DNA from: Adiantum capillus-veneris
Lineage: Eukaryota; Streptophyta; Polypodiopsida; Polypodiales; Pteridaceae
Direction of reading: 5' to 3'
NCBI GenBank assembly: GCA_014529385.2
Contig: CM043966.1
Span: forward strand, 41,233,537 to 41,297,536
Length of the DNA: 64,000 nt
Shown: positions 63,631 to 64,000 of the stretch, one piece after another
Layout: each line of letters starts with the position of its first letter
Position numbering within the stretch: the first letter of the stretch is position 1
Program-made: the position numbers and the translations under genes
Notes under the pieces: model-generated
Database searches by the model: none
What the model was told of the DNA's origin: nothing
Seen by the model: only the letters and a program-made list of their open reading frames with translations

Positions 63631-64000
63631 TGTAACATTTAATGGCTTAAAATCTTATGTGTAGCGGAAATTAGCATGAACATAGTGAGCATTTCATTAG
63701 AGTTGATTCCTAATGAGAATTACAAGAGTGCTTGGGTGGAGAGAGCAACAAAAAGCATAACACCTAGTTAGATAGCATCGACAATACTTTCAAAAGAGAG
63801 AGCAATTAAGCTATTGACAACAGTTGAGGACCGGATTTGCATGGAGCCGGTCCCCCCTCCAAAAGGCTTTGTATTATGGTTTCTCCCATCAAGAGAGACA
63901 TTGTACAATACAATTCTTTGTGTTCCTTCAAGACTAGCTAGTGCAATGAAGATGGAAGCTTCATACACCAAGCAAAACACTTAATCAAACACAACTTGAA
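63631..64000 (-). repeat. A2 5' LTR, partial
   Basis: The 3' 370 bp of the LTR (minus strand) lie in the window; the rest is beyond 64000. Over this stretch it is near-identical to 60457-60826. Confidence 0.92.

Larger units (their letters stand above)
60457..64000 (-). mobile_element. A2: internally deleted A-family element, minus strand, runs off the window
   Basis: 3' LTR 60457-62049, internal 62050-63630 (1581 bp), 5' LTR from 63631 on. It keeps the primer site, leader, first 30 or so gag codons, integrase end with chromodomain-like tail and purine tract, but lacks what corresponds to A1 7928-12039 (4112 bp). It inserted into the G-family LTR (left flank GGAGG). Confidence 0.92.

Overview
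The window is plant nuclear DNA made almost entirely of mobile elements. The evidence is GT-AG introns, initiator-Met-type primer sites in LTR elements, plant-type Ty3/Gypsy (chromovirus and Tat-like) and Ty1/Copia polyproteins, a CACTA transposon, and abundant (CT)n/(CA)n microsatellites. No housekeeping gene, rRNA or tRNA was seen. The species cannot be fixed from sequence alone; the repeat load suggests a large-genome plant.

Layout. 1-4660: two convergent spliced genes. The right one is an 854-codon, four-exon ORF on the minus strand that looks like a DDE transposase of a family I do not recognise; the left one runs in from outside the window. 5652-24613: a ~70-85 bp tandem repeat whose third unit is split by chromovirus A1 (5834-24549). 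A1 is itself split inside its integrase by Tat-like element T1 (12053-21892). 25695-30815: a decayed Ty1/Copia element, minus strand. 31800-36012: a diffuse, strongly diverged repeat ('matrix', core CTTGGACAAGTGGTGGACCT) that contains SET-domain-like and FCP1-phosphatase-like fragments. 36013-44960: a truncated Ty3 element (G) whose 5' LTR is split by a complete-ended CACTA transposon (36121-41213, TSD TTT). 44960-46161: more matrix. 46162-59178: Tat-like element T2, with very large microsatellite-filled LTRs, a 247 bp MITE-like insert and a 715 bp solo LTR. 59179-60456: matrix and a G-family LTR in the opposite orientation. 60457-64000: A2, an internally deleted relative of A1, minus strand, running off the window.

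How it works together. The window records successive insertions. In-window relatives let several events be read directly: an empty site for the CACTA insertion at 60362-60364, CGA codons in A2 where A1 has TGA stops, and shared leader ORFs in T1 and T2. The observations I rate highest are the convergent two-gene module, the regularly spaced inverted CCAAT pairs in the A-family LTR, the conserved pre-gag leader ORFs of the Tat-like elements, and the SET/FCP1-like fragments in the matrix repeat.
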